Assembly (NCBI GenBank): GCA_009992615.1
Contig: JAACVA010000131.1
Coordinates: 1-5,545, forward strand
Length of the DNA: 5,545 nt
Source: Rhodobacterales bacterium
Lineage (GTDB): Bacteria > Pseudomonadota > Alphaproteobacteria > Rhodobacterales > Rhodobacteraceae
Direction of reading: 5' to 3'
Program-made: the position numbers and the translations under genes
In this document: in pieces, positions 1 to 5,018 of the stretch
How the letters are laid out: each line of letters opens with the position of its first letter
How positions within the stretch are numbered: the first letter of the stretch is position 1
Notes under the pieces: generated by a model
Databases searched by the model: none
The model's input: the letters and a program-made list of their open reading frames with translations, nothing else
Told to the model about the DNA's origin: nothing

Positions 1-1163
1 AAACCGTTCTGGCCGACCCTGATCTGCGCCTCACCCGGCGTGGGCTGATCGCGCGGGCACAGATCCTGTCACAGCTGGGCCGACAGGACGTGGCGGTGAC
101 GGTTCTGCGCGACGTGTTCGGTGACGATGTTGATCGCGCGCTGGAACAGCTGATCACAGCGCTGGAGGCGGGCGAAACCGTGCCCTTCGACATCGCCCCC
201 GATGCCGTCGCCGGTGTGGCCGAGGTGTTCTTCACCATCGCCAGCGCGTTGGGAAACGAGGCAAACAAAGCCTATACCCTGATCTATACCCGGATGGCCG
301 AGCATCTGTGCCCCGACCACATCGAGGCGACGCTGCTGTCGGCGGGCCTGCTGGAAGATCTGCAACGCTTTGACCTGGCGATAGAAAGCTATGGCCGGGT
401 GCCCCGCGATCACCCCGCTTCGGACGCTGCCCAGTTGGGTCGGGCCGAGGCGCTGCGCAAATCCGGCAAGGTCGAGGCCGCCCTTGAAGCCATTCAACAG
501 CTGGCCCAGACGCGCCCCGATCTGCCATTGGTTCATGTCACCCTGGGCGACGCGTTGCGCGAACTGAACCGCTTTGAAGATGCGGCGCGCGCCTACGACC
601 GGGCGATTGAATTGATCGGCGAACCGGCCGCGGGCCAGTGGATCATCTTTTTTGCCAGGGGCATCGCCCGAGAACGCACCGACCGCTGGACCGAGGCCGA
701 GGCCGACTTCCGCAAGGCGCTGACGTTGCAACCGGATCAGCCGCAGGTGCTGAATTATCTGGGCTATTCCTATGTCGAGAAACAACAGAACCTCGACGAG
801 GCGCTGGACATGATCCAGCGCGCCGTCGCCGCCCAGCCCGACAGTGGTTATATCACCGACAGCCTTGGCTGGGTTTACTACCGCCTTGGCCGCTATGCTG
901 ATGCGGTCGGGCCGATGGAGCGCGCGGTCGAACTGATGCCGGTGGACCCGGTGGTCAACGACCACCTCGGCGATGTCTACTGGGCCGTGGGCCGCAAACG
1001 CGAGGCACAATTCCAGTGGAAACGCGCCCTGTCCTTCATCGACCCCACGGAAACGGACGGCGAAGCGGATCCGCTGCGCATCAAGCGCAAGCTTGAGGTC
1101 GGGCTGGACGTGGTGTTGCAGGAAGAAGGCGCGCCGCCCCTGAGCGTGGTCCATGACGGCTGA
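1..1163 (+). CDS. TPR-repeat protein, 5'-truncated by the window edge
   Basis: The frame is open from base 3 to the TGA at 1161-1163, giving 386 visible residues. A GTG at 90 is a possible start, but the frame is open and protein-like upstream of it, so the true start probably lies outside the window. From about base 425 the protein is a run of roughly six tetratricopeptide repeats, with typical pieces such as LGDALRELNRFEDAARAYDRAIEL, split here as LGDALRELNRF then EDAARAYDRAIEL, and LGWVYYRLGRYADAVGPMERA. TPR arrays are helical scaffolds for protein-protein contact; no catalytic domain is visible. Homologues are often longer, exported or envelope-associated proteins, but the N-terminus that would show a signal peptide is missing here. 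The last codons overlap the ispE start by 11 bases, so the two genes are probably co-transcribed and translationally coupled. The partner and exact role cannot be read from the sequence. Confidence 0.9.
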   Translation, partial: TVLADPDLRLTRRGLIARAQILSQLGRQDVAVTVLRDVFGDDVDRALEQLITALEAGETVPFDIAPDAVAGVAEVFFTIASALGNEANKAYTLIYTRMAEHLCPDHIEATLLSAGLLEDLQRFDLAIESYGRVPRDHPASDAAQLGRAEALRKSGKVEAALEAIQQLAQTRPDLPLVHVTLGDALRELNRFEDAARAYDRAIELIGEPAAGQWIIFFARGIARERTDRWTEAEADFRKALTLQPDQPQVLNYLGYSYVEKQQNLDEALDMIQRAVAAQPDSGYITDSLGWVYYRLGRYADAVGPMERAVELMPVDPVVNDHLGDVYWAVGRKREAQFQWKRALSFIDPTETDGEADPLRIKRKLEVGLDVVLQEEGAPPLSVVHDG

Positions 1164-1992
1164 GTCCTTTGCTCCGGCCAAGATCAATCTGACCCTGCAT
1201 GTGACGGGCCAACGCGCCGATGGCTATCACCTGCTGGATTCACTGGTGGCCTTTGCCGATGTCGGTGATGTGGTGCGCGTCGTGCCCGCACTCGATTGGT
1301 CGCTGTCGGTGACCGGGCCGATGGCTGGCGGGGTGCCAACGGATGACAGCAACCTCGTGTTGCGCGCGGCGCGGCTGACCGGGGGTGGGCCCTGTGCGAT
1401 TTCGCTGGTCAAACACCTGCCCACCGCTTCAGGCATCGGCGGCGGCAGCGCCGACGCTGCCGCTTGCTTGCGCGCGCTGAACCGGCTGGATGGGCGGGCG
1501 ATGCCACCGGATGTGACGAGTCTTGGCGCCGATGTGCCGGTGTGCCTGCGCGCCAACCCTTGTCGGATGTCCGGTATTGGCGAACGGCTGTCGGATGTGC
1601 CGCCTCTGCCGCCCTTCTTCGCCCTGCTGGTCAATCCCGGCGGCGCTGTATCGACACCCGCCGTGTTCCGCGCCCTGCGCCGGCGTGACAACCCCGCCAT
1701 GCCCGCCGCGTTGCCCGCTTGGCCCGATCTCCCTGCCCTCGCCCGATGGTTGGCCAGCCAGCGTAATGATCTGGAACCGGCGGCCTGTCGCCTGGCCCCG
1801 GAAATTGCCCAGGTATTGCTATTTCTGCGCGCCGCACCCGGTTGCCTGCTGGCGCGCATGTCGGGTTCGGGGGCCACCTGTTTTGGCCTGTTTGCGAGCG
1901 AGGCCGCGGCCCAATCTGCGGCCCACCCCCTTGCGGCGCAATTACCCGGCGCCTGGATCGCCCCCGCCCGCCTTGGTGCGCCAACCCTCTGA
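1153..1992 (+). CDS. ispE: 4-diphosphocytidyl-2-C-methyl-D-erythritol kinase
   Basis: IspE is a cytoplasmic GHMP-family kinase. It phosphorylates the 2-hydroxyl of CDP-methylerythritol with ATP, a mid step of the MEP (non-mevalonate) pathway to IPP and DMAPP. The 279-residue product has the family's usual length. The N-terminal PAKINLTLHV carries Lys10 of the active site, followed by RADGYHLLDS. The glycine-rich ATP loop lies at about residues 90-103 (PTASGIGGGSADAA). The LGADVPVCL segment (about 124-132) places Asp127 as the likely catalytic base. The C-terminal GHMP motif MSGSGATCFGLF is at about 236-247. The ATG at 1153 gives the correct distance to PAKINL and overlaps the end of the TPR gene, which argues for coupling rather than an own promoter. 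A hairpin with a T-rich tail follows the stop. Nothing is missing or unusual. Confidence 0.96.
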   Translation: MTAESFAPAKINLTLHVTGQRADGYHLLDSLVAFADVGDVVRVVPALDWSLSVTGPMAGGVPTDDSNLVLRAARLTGGGPCAISLVKHLPTASGIGGGSADAAACLRALNRLDGRAMPPDVTSLGADVPVCLRANPCRMSGIGERLSDVPPLPPFFALLVNPGGAVSTPAVFRALRRRDNPAMPAALPAWPDLPALARWLASQRNDLEPAACRLAPEIAQVLLFLRAAPGCLLARMSGSGATCFGLFASEAAAQSAAHPLAAQLPGAWIAPARLGAPTL

Positions 1993-2015
1993 TCGGGTGC
2001 GCCAACGGACCCGCA

Positions 2016-2031
2016 CCCGGCGCAAGCCGGG
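2016..2031. repeat. GC hairpin with GCAA tetraloop after ispE
   Basis: CCCGGC, loop GCAA, GCCGGG: a perfect 6-bp stem closed by a GNRA-type tetraloop, 24 bases after the ispE stop and between two convergent genes. No T tract follows on either strand, so it is not a classical terminator by itself. It may stabilise 3' ends or add to the second hairpin at 2046-2063. Confidence 0.45.
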
Positions 2032-2045
2032 GGTGGGGGCATGTC

Positions 2046-2071
2046 GTGGCGCGTCCGCGCCACCTTTGTTT
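2046..2071 (+). terminator. Rho-independent terminator of ispE
   Basis: GTGGCGCG-TC-CGCGCCAC is an 8-bp perfect inverted repeat (in practice 7 bp with a 4-base loop). It is followed by the T-rich stretch CTTTGTTT, the usual make-up of an intrinsic terminator reading rightwards. It lies between the ispE stop and the stop of the convergent polyprenyl synthase gene. On the minus strand no T tract follows the stem, so it fits the ispE transcript better. Confidence 0.65.
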
Positions 2072-2076
2072 CAAAC

Positions 2077-3090
2077 TCAGCTGATTCGCGCGACGACGTA
2101 ATCTGCCAGATCACACAGCATCTCGCGCAACTCGCAGTCGGGCAGCGGTGTCAGCGCCTCCTTGGCTGTCGCCGCCCAATCCAGAGCGGTCTGGCGGGTG
2201 CTGTCCAAAGTGGCGTGGTGTCGCAACAACTCGAGGGCGCGGTCCAGATCGCCCTCGTCCTGGCGGCCCTTGCCGATGGTGCGCACCCAAAACGCCCATT
2301 CGCCCGAATCCGCCTTTGCCACGGCGCGGATCACCGGCAGGGTCAGCTTGCGCTCGCGGAAATCGTCACCGATGTTCTTGCCGATGCCTGCGCCGCCGGT
2401 CCAGTCCAGCAGGTCATCCACCATCTGGAACGCCACGCCCAAAGCGTCGCCATAGGTGAACAGCGCCTGCACCTGCGCCTCTTTGGCCCCGGCAATGACA
2501 CCGCCCACCTGCGTGGCGGCCGAAAACAGCGCCGCCGTTTTGCCGCGCACGATCTTCAGATAGGTGTCTTCCAGTGTCGCAAGATCCTGCGCCGCCGTCA
2601 GTTGCAACACCTCGCCCTCGGCAATGGTGGCGCTGGCATTGGCCAGAATGTCGAGCACCCGCAAAGACCCGGTTTCAACCATCAACTGAAACGACCGGGC
2701 GAACAGATAATCGCCCACCAGAACCGAAGATTTGTTGTCCCACAGCAAATTGGCCGTAGGCCGACCGCGCCGCTGACCCGATTCATCCACCACATCATCG
2801 TGCAACAGCGTCGCGGTGTGGATGAATTCAACCGTTGCCGCCAGATGCACATGGAACGGCCCGTCATAGCCGCACAGCCGCGCCGCAGCCAAGGTCAGCA
2901 TCGGACGAATCCGCTTGCCCCCCGCCTCGATCAGATGCGCCGTCACCTCGGGAATACGCGGGGCATGTTCGCTGGCCATGCGGGCCCGGATCAGGGCGTC
3001 GACCGCCACAAGTTCCGGCGCAAGCGCCGAGGCAAGACGCTCATGGGGTTTGACGGCGGCGTGATCCAGGCTCATGCGGGGCAATTCCAT
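2077..3090 (-). CDS. ispB: Long-chain polyprenyl diphosphate synthase (octaprenyl/decaprenyl type)
   Basis: This is a trans-isoprenyl diphosphate synthase that adds IPP units to an allylic primer to make the polyprenyl tail of ubiquinone. In this bacterial family the product is usually C40-C50, and alphaproteobacteria generally make UQ-10, so decaprenyl is the best guess (inference). Visible in the 337 residues: GGKRIRPML at 57-65 (IPP binding); the first Asp-rich motif DDVVD at 98-102 followed by RRGRPTAN; KTAALFSAA near 184-192; and the second Asp-rich motif DDLLD at 225-229 followed by GKNIGDDFRERKLT. The residue five before the first Asp-rich motif is Ala, not a bulky aromatic, which fits a long-chain product. 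Start: ATG at 3090, or ATG at 3075 (MSLDHAAVKPHERL). The purine run before 3090 touches the ATG, which is poor spacing, so 3075 is a serious alternative. The gene is convergent with ispE and divergent from DUF2007. Confidence 0.94.
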   Translation of the reverse strand: MELPRMSLDHAAVKPHERLASALAPELVAVDALIRARMASEHAPRIPEVTAHLIEAGGKRIRPMLTLAAARLCGYDGPFHVHLAATVEFIHTATLLHDDVVDESGQRRGRPTANLLWDNKSSVLVGDYLFARSFQLMVETGSLRVLDILANASATIAEGEVLQLTAAQDLATLEDTYLKIVRGKTAALFSAATQVGGVIAGAKEAQVQALFTYGDALGVAFQMVDDLLDWTGGAGIGKNIGDDFRERKLTLPVIRAVAKADSGEWAFWVRTIGKGRQDEGDLDRALELLRHHATLDSTRQTALDWAATAKEALTPLPDCELREMLCDLADYVVARIS

Positions 3091-3109
3091 CCCTTGGGTA
3101 ACTGACGGC

Positions 3110-3138
3110 TCGACAAACCGGATGGCCTGCCCTTAACT
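3110..3138 (+). promoter_or_regulatory. Putative sigma-70 type promoter of the DUF2007-methyltransferase pair
   Basis: TCGACA at 3110-3115 matches the TTGACA -35 consensus at 5 of 6 positions. A 17-bp spacer leads to TTAACT at 3133-3138, which matches TATAAT at only 3 of 6. Seven bases later comes the ATG at 3146, so a start site at or next to the A of the ATG is implied. It sits in the only intergenic space before the pair. The weak -10 keeps confidence low. Confidence 0.4.
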
Positions 3139-3145
3139 CGCGCAT

Positions 3146-3361
3146 ATGAAGGAACTGATCCGCACCAGCGACCCGACACTCATTGCTTTCGCAACCGCGC
3201 TTCTTCAAGGCGAGGATATAGATTGGTTTGAGCTGGACGTCCATATGAGCGTCCTTGAAGGGTCGATCGGGGTCTTGCCGCGGCGCCTGATGGTGCCGGA
3301 CCGCGACCTGTTTCGCGCCCGCGCGGTGTTGAAGGACAATGGGATCGACCTTGGCGCCTGA
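3146..3361 (+). CDS. DUF2007 family small protein
   Basis: This 71-residue protein has the pattern of the DUF2007 family (annotated as putative signal-transducing proteins): an N-terminal MKELIRTSDPTLIAFATALL, a central acidic stretch (EDIDWFELDVHMSV), a LEGSIGVLPRRLMV core near 34-49, and an ARAVLKDNGI helix at the end. The molecular role of the family is not established; homologues are small cytoplasmic proteins. No Shine-Dalgarno sequence is visible upstream (CCTTAACTCGCGCAT precedes the ATG), while a promoter-like element ends seven bases before it, so a leaderless transcript is plausible. The stop overlaps the start of the downstream methyltransferase by 23 bases, so the two are almost certainly one operon. 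Recognition rests on memory of the family pattern. Confidence 0.85.
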   Translation: MKELIRTSDPTLIAFATALLQGEDIDWFELDVHMSVLEGSIGVLPRRLMVPDRDLFRARAVLKDNGIDLGA

Positions 3362-4103
3362 TCCGGGCCTGACCTGCGACGGATTTCTCGGCGGACGATT
3401 GCAGATCTGGCAGCCGCGCGCGGGCTATCGTGCAGGGGTGGATGCCGTGCTTCTGGCTGCGGCCGTGCCCGCCCAGCCGGGGCAATCGGTGCTTGACCTC
3501 GGCTGTGGTGTGGGGGTGGCGGGCCTGTGCCTCGGCTGGCGTGTTCCCGGCCTGGCGCTCTGCGGGCTCGAAGTGCAATCGGCTTACGCGGATCTGGCCC
3601 GCCGAAACGCAGCCGAAAACCGCATCGCACTGACCGTGCACACCGGCGATCTATCAGCGATGCCCAGCGCCCTGCGCCAGCAGACCTTTGACCATGTGAT
3701 TGCCAACCCGCCCTATTTCCATGCCCCGTCCCGCACCGCAGCCCGCGATGCCGGGCGCGAAACCGCCCAGGCCGGCCCCACACCTCTGACCGCCTGGATC
3801 GATTCGGCCACGCGGCGCCTGCGTCCGGGTGGCCTGTTGACGATGATCCAGCGGGCCGATCGCCTGCGCGATCTGCTGGCCGGGTGCGACGGGCGGTTGG
3901 GAACGCTTAAAATTCGACCAATACAGGCAAGAACCTGCCAACCGGCACAGCTGGTGCTTTTATCCGCACGAAAAGGCGGAAAGACGCCTCTTGTTCTAGA
4001 TAATCCGTTGATTTTGCACAAAGGTTTGACGCACGAAGGTGATAGGGAATCATACACCGAATCGATTCGCACTATCCTCCGAGATGGATCACCCTTGATT
4101 TGA
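3339..4103 (+). CDS. trmN6: tRNA1(Val) A37 N6-methyltransferase-like protein (TrmN6/YfiC family)
   Basis: This is a SAM-dependent class I methyltransferase of 254 residues. Motif I is VLDLGCGVGVAGL at 51-63, the acidic end of strand 2 is in GLEVQ (Glu78), HTGDL is at 101-105, and the catalytic NPPYF is at 123-127. An N-proximal WQPRAGYRAGVDAVLLAA (24-41) and the C-terminal LHKGLTHEGDRESYTESIR are typical of the TrmN6 group. The E. coli member methylates N6 of A37 in tRNA1(Val); the same substrate here is inferred. NPPY enzymes also include protein-glutamine methylases, but the overall layout fits TrmN6 better. The ATG at 3339 has AAGGA only two bases upstream, which is tight; TTG at 3351 has it at 14 bases. 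The gene overlaps DUF2007. Its last 200 bases are clearly A/T-richer than the rest, although the family pattern continues to the end. No terminator is evident after the stop. Confidence 0.87.
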   Translation: MGSTLAPDPGLTCDGFLGGRLQIWQPRAGYRAGVDAVLLAAAVPAQPGQSVLDLGCGVGVAGLCLGWRVPGLALCGLEVQSAYADLARRNAAENRIALTVHTGDLSAMPSALRQQTFDHVIANPPYFHAPSRTAARDAGRETAQAGPTPLTAWIDSATRRLRPGGLLTMIQRADRLRDLLAGCDGRLGTLKIRPIQARTCQPAQLVLLSARKGGKTPLVLDNPLILHKGLTHEGDRESYTESIRTILRDGSPLI

Positions 4104-4111
4104 GACACTTT

Positions 4112-4175
4112 GTCCACCCAAAATCAGACAGATCTTGTAACGGGGAGGTGACAGAACGATGAAACTGTGGTGGAC
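4112..4175. repeat. Widely spaced inverted repeat GTCCACC / GGTGGAC
   Basis: GTCCACC at 4112-4118 and GGTGGAC at 4169-4175 are perfectly complementary. They would enclose the strong ribosome binding site at 4144-4151 and the ATG at 4159. If the transcript begins upstream of 4112 the arms could pair and affect translation of the nested ORF. Seven bases with a 50-base loop may also be chance. Confidence 0.2.
4144..4151 (+). promoter_or_regulatory. Strong Shine-Dalgarno site upstream of DUF465
   Basis: GGAGGTGA is a perfect 8-base complement of the anti-SD end of bacterial 16S rRNA (TCACCTCC). It stands seven bases before an ATG at 4159, an ideal distance. It is too far (57 bases) from the DUF465 start at 4209 to serve that gene, which has its own AGGAGG. 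It therefore implies either translation of the short ORF at 4159 or a ribosome standby site. Confidence 0.55.
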
Positions 4176-4314
4176 TAAAGACATCGTAACTCAAAGAGGA
4201 GGACAAGCATGGCCGTCAGTTCACACGTTGAGGTACTTCGCAAAAAACATGAGGTTTTGTCCAGCAAGGTCGAAATGGCGCAACGCAGCCCTGCGACGGA
4301 TGCTTTGCACCTGA
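4159..4314 (+). CDS. Possible 51-codon leader ORF overlapping DUF465 in another frame
   Basis: The ATG at 4159 opens a 51-codon frame ending at TGA 4312-4314. It starts MKLWWTKDIVTQRGG and overlaps the DUF465 gene (4209-4376) in a different frame. The main argument is the ribosome binding site: GGAGGTGA seven bases upstream is a better anti-SD match than the site used by DUF465. The peptide is basic and rich in Trp (residues 4, 5, 18 and 40), with no family I recognise. Past codon 17 the DNA is also DUF465 coding sequence, so any selection on this frame is confounded. It may be a regulatory leader whose translation reaches into the DUF465 start, or an accidental frame behind a standby site. 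No proof of translation is possible here. Confidence 0.3.
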   Translation: MKLWWTKDIVTQRGGQAWPSVHTLRYFAKNMRFCPARSKWRNAALRRMLCT

Positions 4315-4376
4315 AATCCCTGAAGAAACAAAAATTGCATCTTAAACAGCAAATCGTACGCCTGGATCGCGCCTAG
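4209..4376 (+). CDS. DUF465 (YdcH-like) small coiled-coil protein
   Basis: A 55-residue protein starting MAVSSHVEVLRKKHEVLSSK and ending LKKQKLHLKQQIVRLDRA. The pattern - a first helix with L..KH..L, a short link containing a Pro (SPATD), then LK.LKK.KL.LK..I..L - is that of the DUF465/YdcH family. These are tiny, highly charged, coiled-coil-forming proteins of unknown molecular function, widespread in proteobacteria. A strong ribosome binding site, AGAGGAGGA at 4195-4203, lies five bases before the ATG. Only one cysteine-free helix pair is present and there is no signal or membrane segment, so it is cytoplasmic. A perfect 9-bp hairpin follows ten bases after the TAG. The gene is A/T-richer than the housekeeping block to its left and is overlapped by the putative leader ORF. 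Confidence 0.82.
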   Translation: MAVSSHVEVLRKKHEVLSSKVEMAQRSPATDALHLKSLKKQKLHLKQQIVRLDRA

Positions 4377-4385
4377 ATTCTCTGA

Positions 4386-4417
4386 GCGCTGGCGTGCGCC
4401 GCCAGCGCCACCCCTTC
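4386..4417 (+). terminator. Hairpin terminator after DUF465
   Basis: GCGCTGGCG at 4386-4394, loop TGCGC, CGCCAGCGC at 4400-4408: a perfect 9-bp G/C-rich stem starting ten bases after the DUF465 stop. The tail CACCCCTTCTG is only weakly T-rich, so termination may be partial or the stem may protect the 3' end of the short mRNA. Confidence 0.6.
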
Positions 4418-4646
4418 TGCGATCAGCACTGCTTACAGAACCCAAGGCGCAGATGTGTTTATTGCCTGCGAGCATCAGCACAATAGTTGAAATGAAAGGC
4501 GCCGCATAAAGGCGCCTCAAGAAAAACCTGAATGTCCGCTTTCTTAATGCCTGATCCAAGACGGAGTGATTGCAGCCCTCCCTTGTCCGCATCGCAATGT
4601 GCCAAGATGGTGGTGTTACAGCCACGGAACGGGAGGGACGACAACC
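4418..4646. other. Gene-free stretch
   Basis: Frames on either strand here encode nothing I recognise and have no convincing ribosome binding site. The only structure seen is the hairpin at 4497-4517. The last 30 bases contain GGGAGGGA at 4631-4638, which looks like the former ribosome binding site of the IS110 remnant, so the left part of the dead insertion element may extend into this stretch; no element end could be identified. Confidence 0.5.
4480..4517 (-). terminator. Minus-strand terminator-like hairpin
   Basis: AGGCGCC at 4497-4503 and GGCGCCT at 4511-4517 form a perfect 7-bp stem with a 7-base loop. Read on the minus strand, the stem is followed by TTCATTTCAACTATT, a T-rich tail; on the plus strand the tail is A-rich (CAAGAAAAACC). 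It therefore suits a leftward transcript. The nearest minus-strand gene is the nnrS-like one, ending 500 bases to the right. Confidence 0.45.
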
Positions 4647-4786
4647 ATGACGTAAAGAGGCGATGATTGGGGTGGACTTGCAAAGGCGGTTTTCGAGGTC
4701 CATTGGCCTTCGCTGACCGCACTTGTGAAGTACCGGAAGAAGCTGTGCGGCCGCAATTCCATAAGTTCATGGCCGAACAGAGGTAG
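4647..4786 (+). mobile_element. IS110-family transposase remnant (N-terminal part, three frames)
   Basis: Three pieces in successive frames read like the start of an IS110-type DEDD transposase. IGVDL is at 4666-4680, then, after one lost base, KAVFEVH at 4683-4703 and VKYRKKL at 4725-4745. After another lost base, RPQFHKFMAEQ follows at 4748-4780, with a stop at 4784. Joined, they match the family pattern IGVDLAK.VFEVH...VKYRKKL.RPQFHKFMAEQ, which opens the catalytic RNase H-like domain. GGGAGGGA at 4631-4638 and the ATG at 4647 may be the old start, though that ATG is no longer in frame. The rest of the roughly 300-400 residue transposase is absent. A few bases beyond 4786 might derive from the VAMEACGTSHYW region, but this is too eroded to claim. 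The element is dead. Confidence 0.62.
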
Positions 4787-4802
4787 TCGCAGAATTTCGG
4801 AC

Positions 4803-4828
4803 CAGTTGTTAAGCCCAGGTAACAACTG
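4803..4828. repeat. 9+9 bp interrupted palindrome
   Basis: CAGTTGTTA at 4803-4811, spacer AGCCCAGG, TAACAACTG at 4820-4828: a perfect inverted repeat. It stands exactly between the IS110 remnant and the P-type ATPase remnant. It could be an operator for a dimeric regulator, a hairpin, or a recombination scar. The arms are A/T-rich in G/C-rich surroundings, and no T tract follows. Confidence 0.5.
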
Positions 4829-4985
4829 AATGGCCGAGACCTGATGAGCATCATCCGGGCACGCAAACTGGCGCGCGCAAACTGGCGCGCGCAACCTGGC
4901 GCGCGCAACCTTGCGCAACATCAAGCAGAACCGGTTCTTCGCCTTCGCCTGCAATTCCATCCGCGTGCCGATTGCGGCGGGTTAA
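4829..4985 (+). pseudogene. C-terminal fragment of a CopA-type copper P-type ATPase
   Basis: Copper-exporting P1B-type ATPases carry, after the phosphorylation domain, a stretch like DL..IVRARRLSRATMRNI then RQNLFFAF.YN..GVPIAAG leading into the last two membrane helices. Here 4838-4878 reads DLMSIIRARKLARA, and in another frame 4909-4982 reads TLRNIKQNRFFAF then ACNSIRVPIAAG, ended by TAA at 4983-4985. The two pieces are separated by extra copies of a 14-bp repeat. Deleting 28 bp (4879-4906) joins them in one frame as KLARATLRNIKQN, exactly the family pattern. The copper type is favoured over the Zn/Cd type because of the QN.FFAF.YN..GVPIAAG sequence. The ATP-binding and phosphorylation domains and the final helices are missing, so no function remains. 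Bases 4829-4837 (AATGGCCGA) may also belong. Confidence 0.72.
4865..4906 (+). repeat. 14-bp tandem repeat, three units
   Basis: Units of AAACTGGCGCGCGC start at 4865, 4879 and 4893; the third differs by one base (AACCTG...). A degenerate fourth, AACCTTGCGC, follows at 4907-4916. The array lies inside the ATPase remnant. Twenty-eight bases is not a multiple of three, so two extra units shift the frame. Replication slippage on a pre-existing imperfect 14-mer pair is the likely origin. Confidence 0.88.
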
Positions 4986-5018
4986 GCTGTGAGAGGGCAT
5001 AATCATGACAACATCGCG

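Noticed and set aside
69..1187. Long minus-strand open frame (372 codons) opposite the TPR gene
   Set aside because: It is the antisense shadow of a clear TPR protein in high-GC DNA with low stop frequency; its translation has no recognisable domain.
1227..2114. Minus-strand open frame opposite ispE
   Set aside because: IspE motifs are complete on the plus strand; the opposite product is low-complexity Arg/Ala/Pro/Gly.
2041..3105. Plus-strand open frame of 354 codons opposite the polyprenyl synthase
   Set aside because: The minus strand carries both Asp-rich motifs and all family signatures; the plus-strand product is His/Gln/Arg-rich and typical of an antisense frame.
4109..4140. Promoter for DUF465 (TTGTCC at 4110, TCTTGT at 4133)
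   Set aside because: The match to consensus is weak (4 of 6 and 3 of 6), and the implied start would fall inside the ribosome binding site at 4144-4151; not listed as a feature.
4537..4570. Possible transposon-end or regulatory motif (ATGTCCGCTTTC)
   Set aside because: It resembles a short motif often seen between genes in related bacteria, but there is no partner repeat in the window to support any function.
4859..4920. CRISPR-like array
   Set aside because: The repeat is 14 bp with no spacers; units are directly adjacent, so it is a simple tandem repeat.
4221..4960. Three overlapping minus-strand open frames across the spacer
   Set aside because: They have no ribosome binding sites or recognisable motifs and run antisense to the IS110, ATPase and DUF465 sequences.
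4377..5018. tRNA or other structured RNA gene in the spacer
   Set aside because: No cloverleaf arms, T-loop GGTTCGAATC-like box or CCA end found; only simple hairpins are present.
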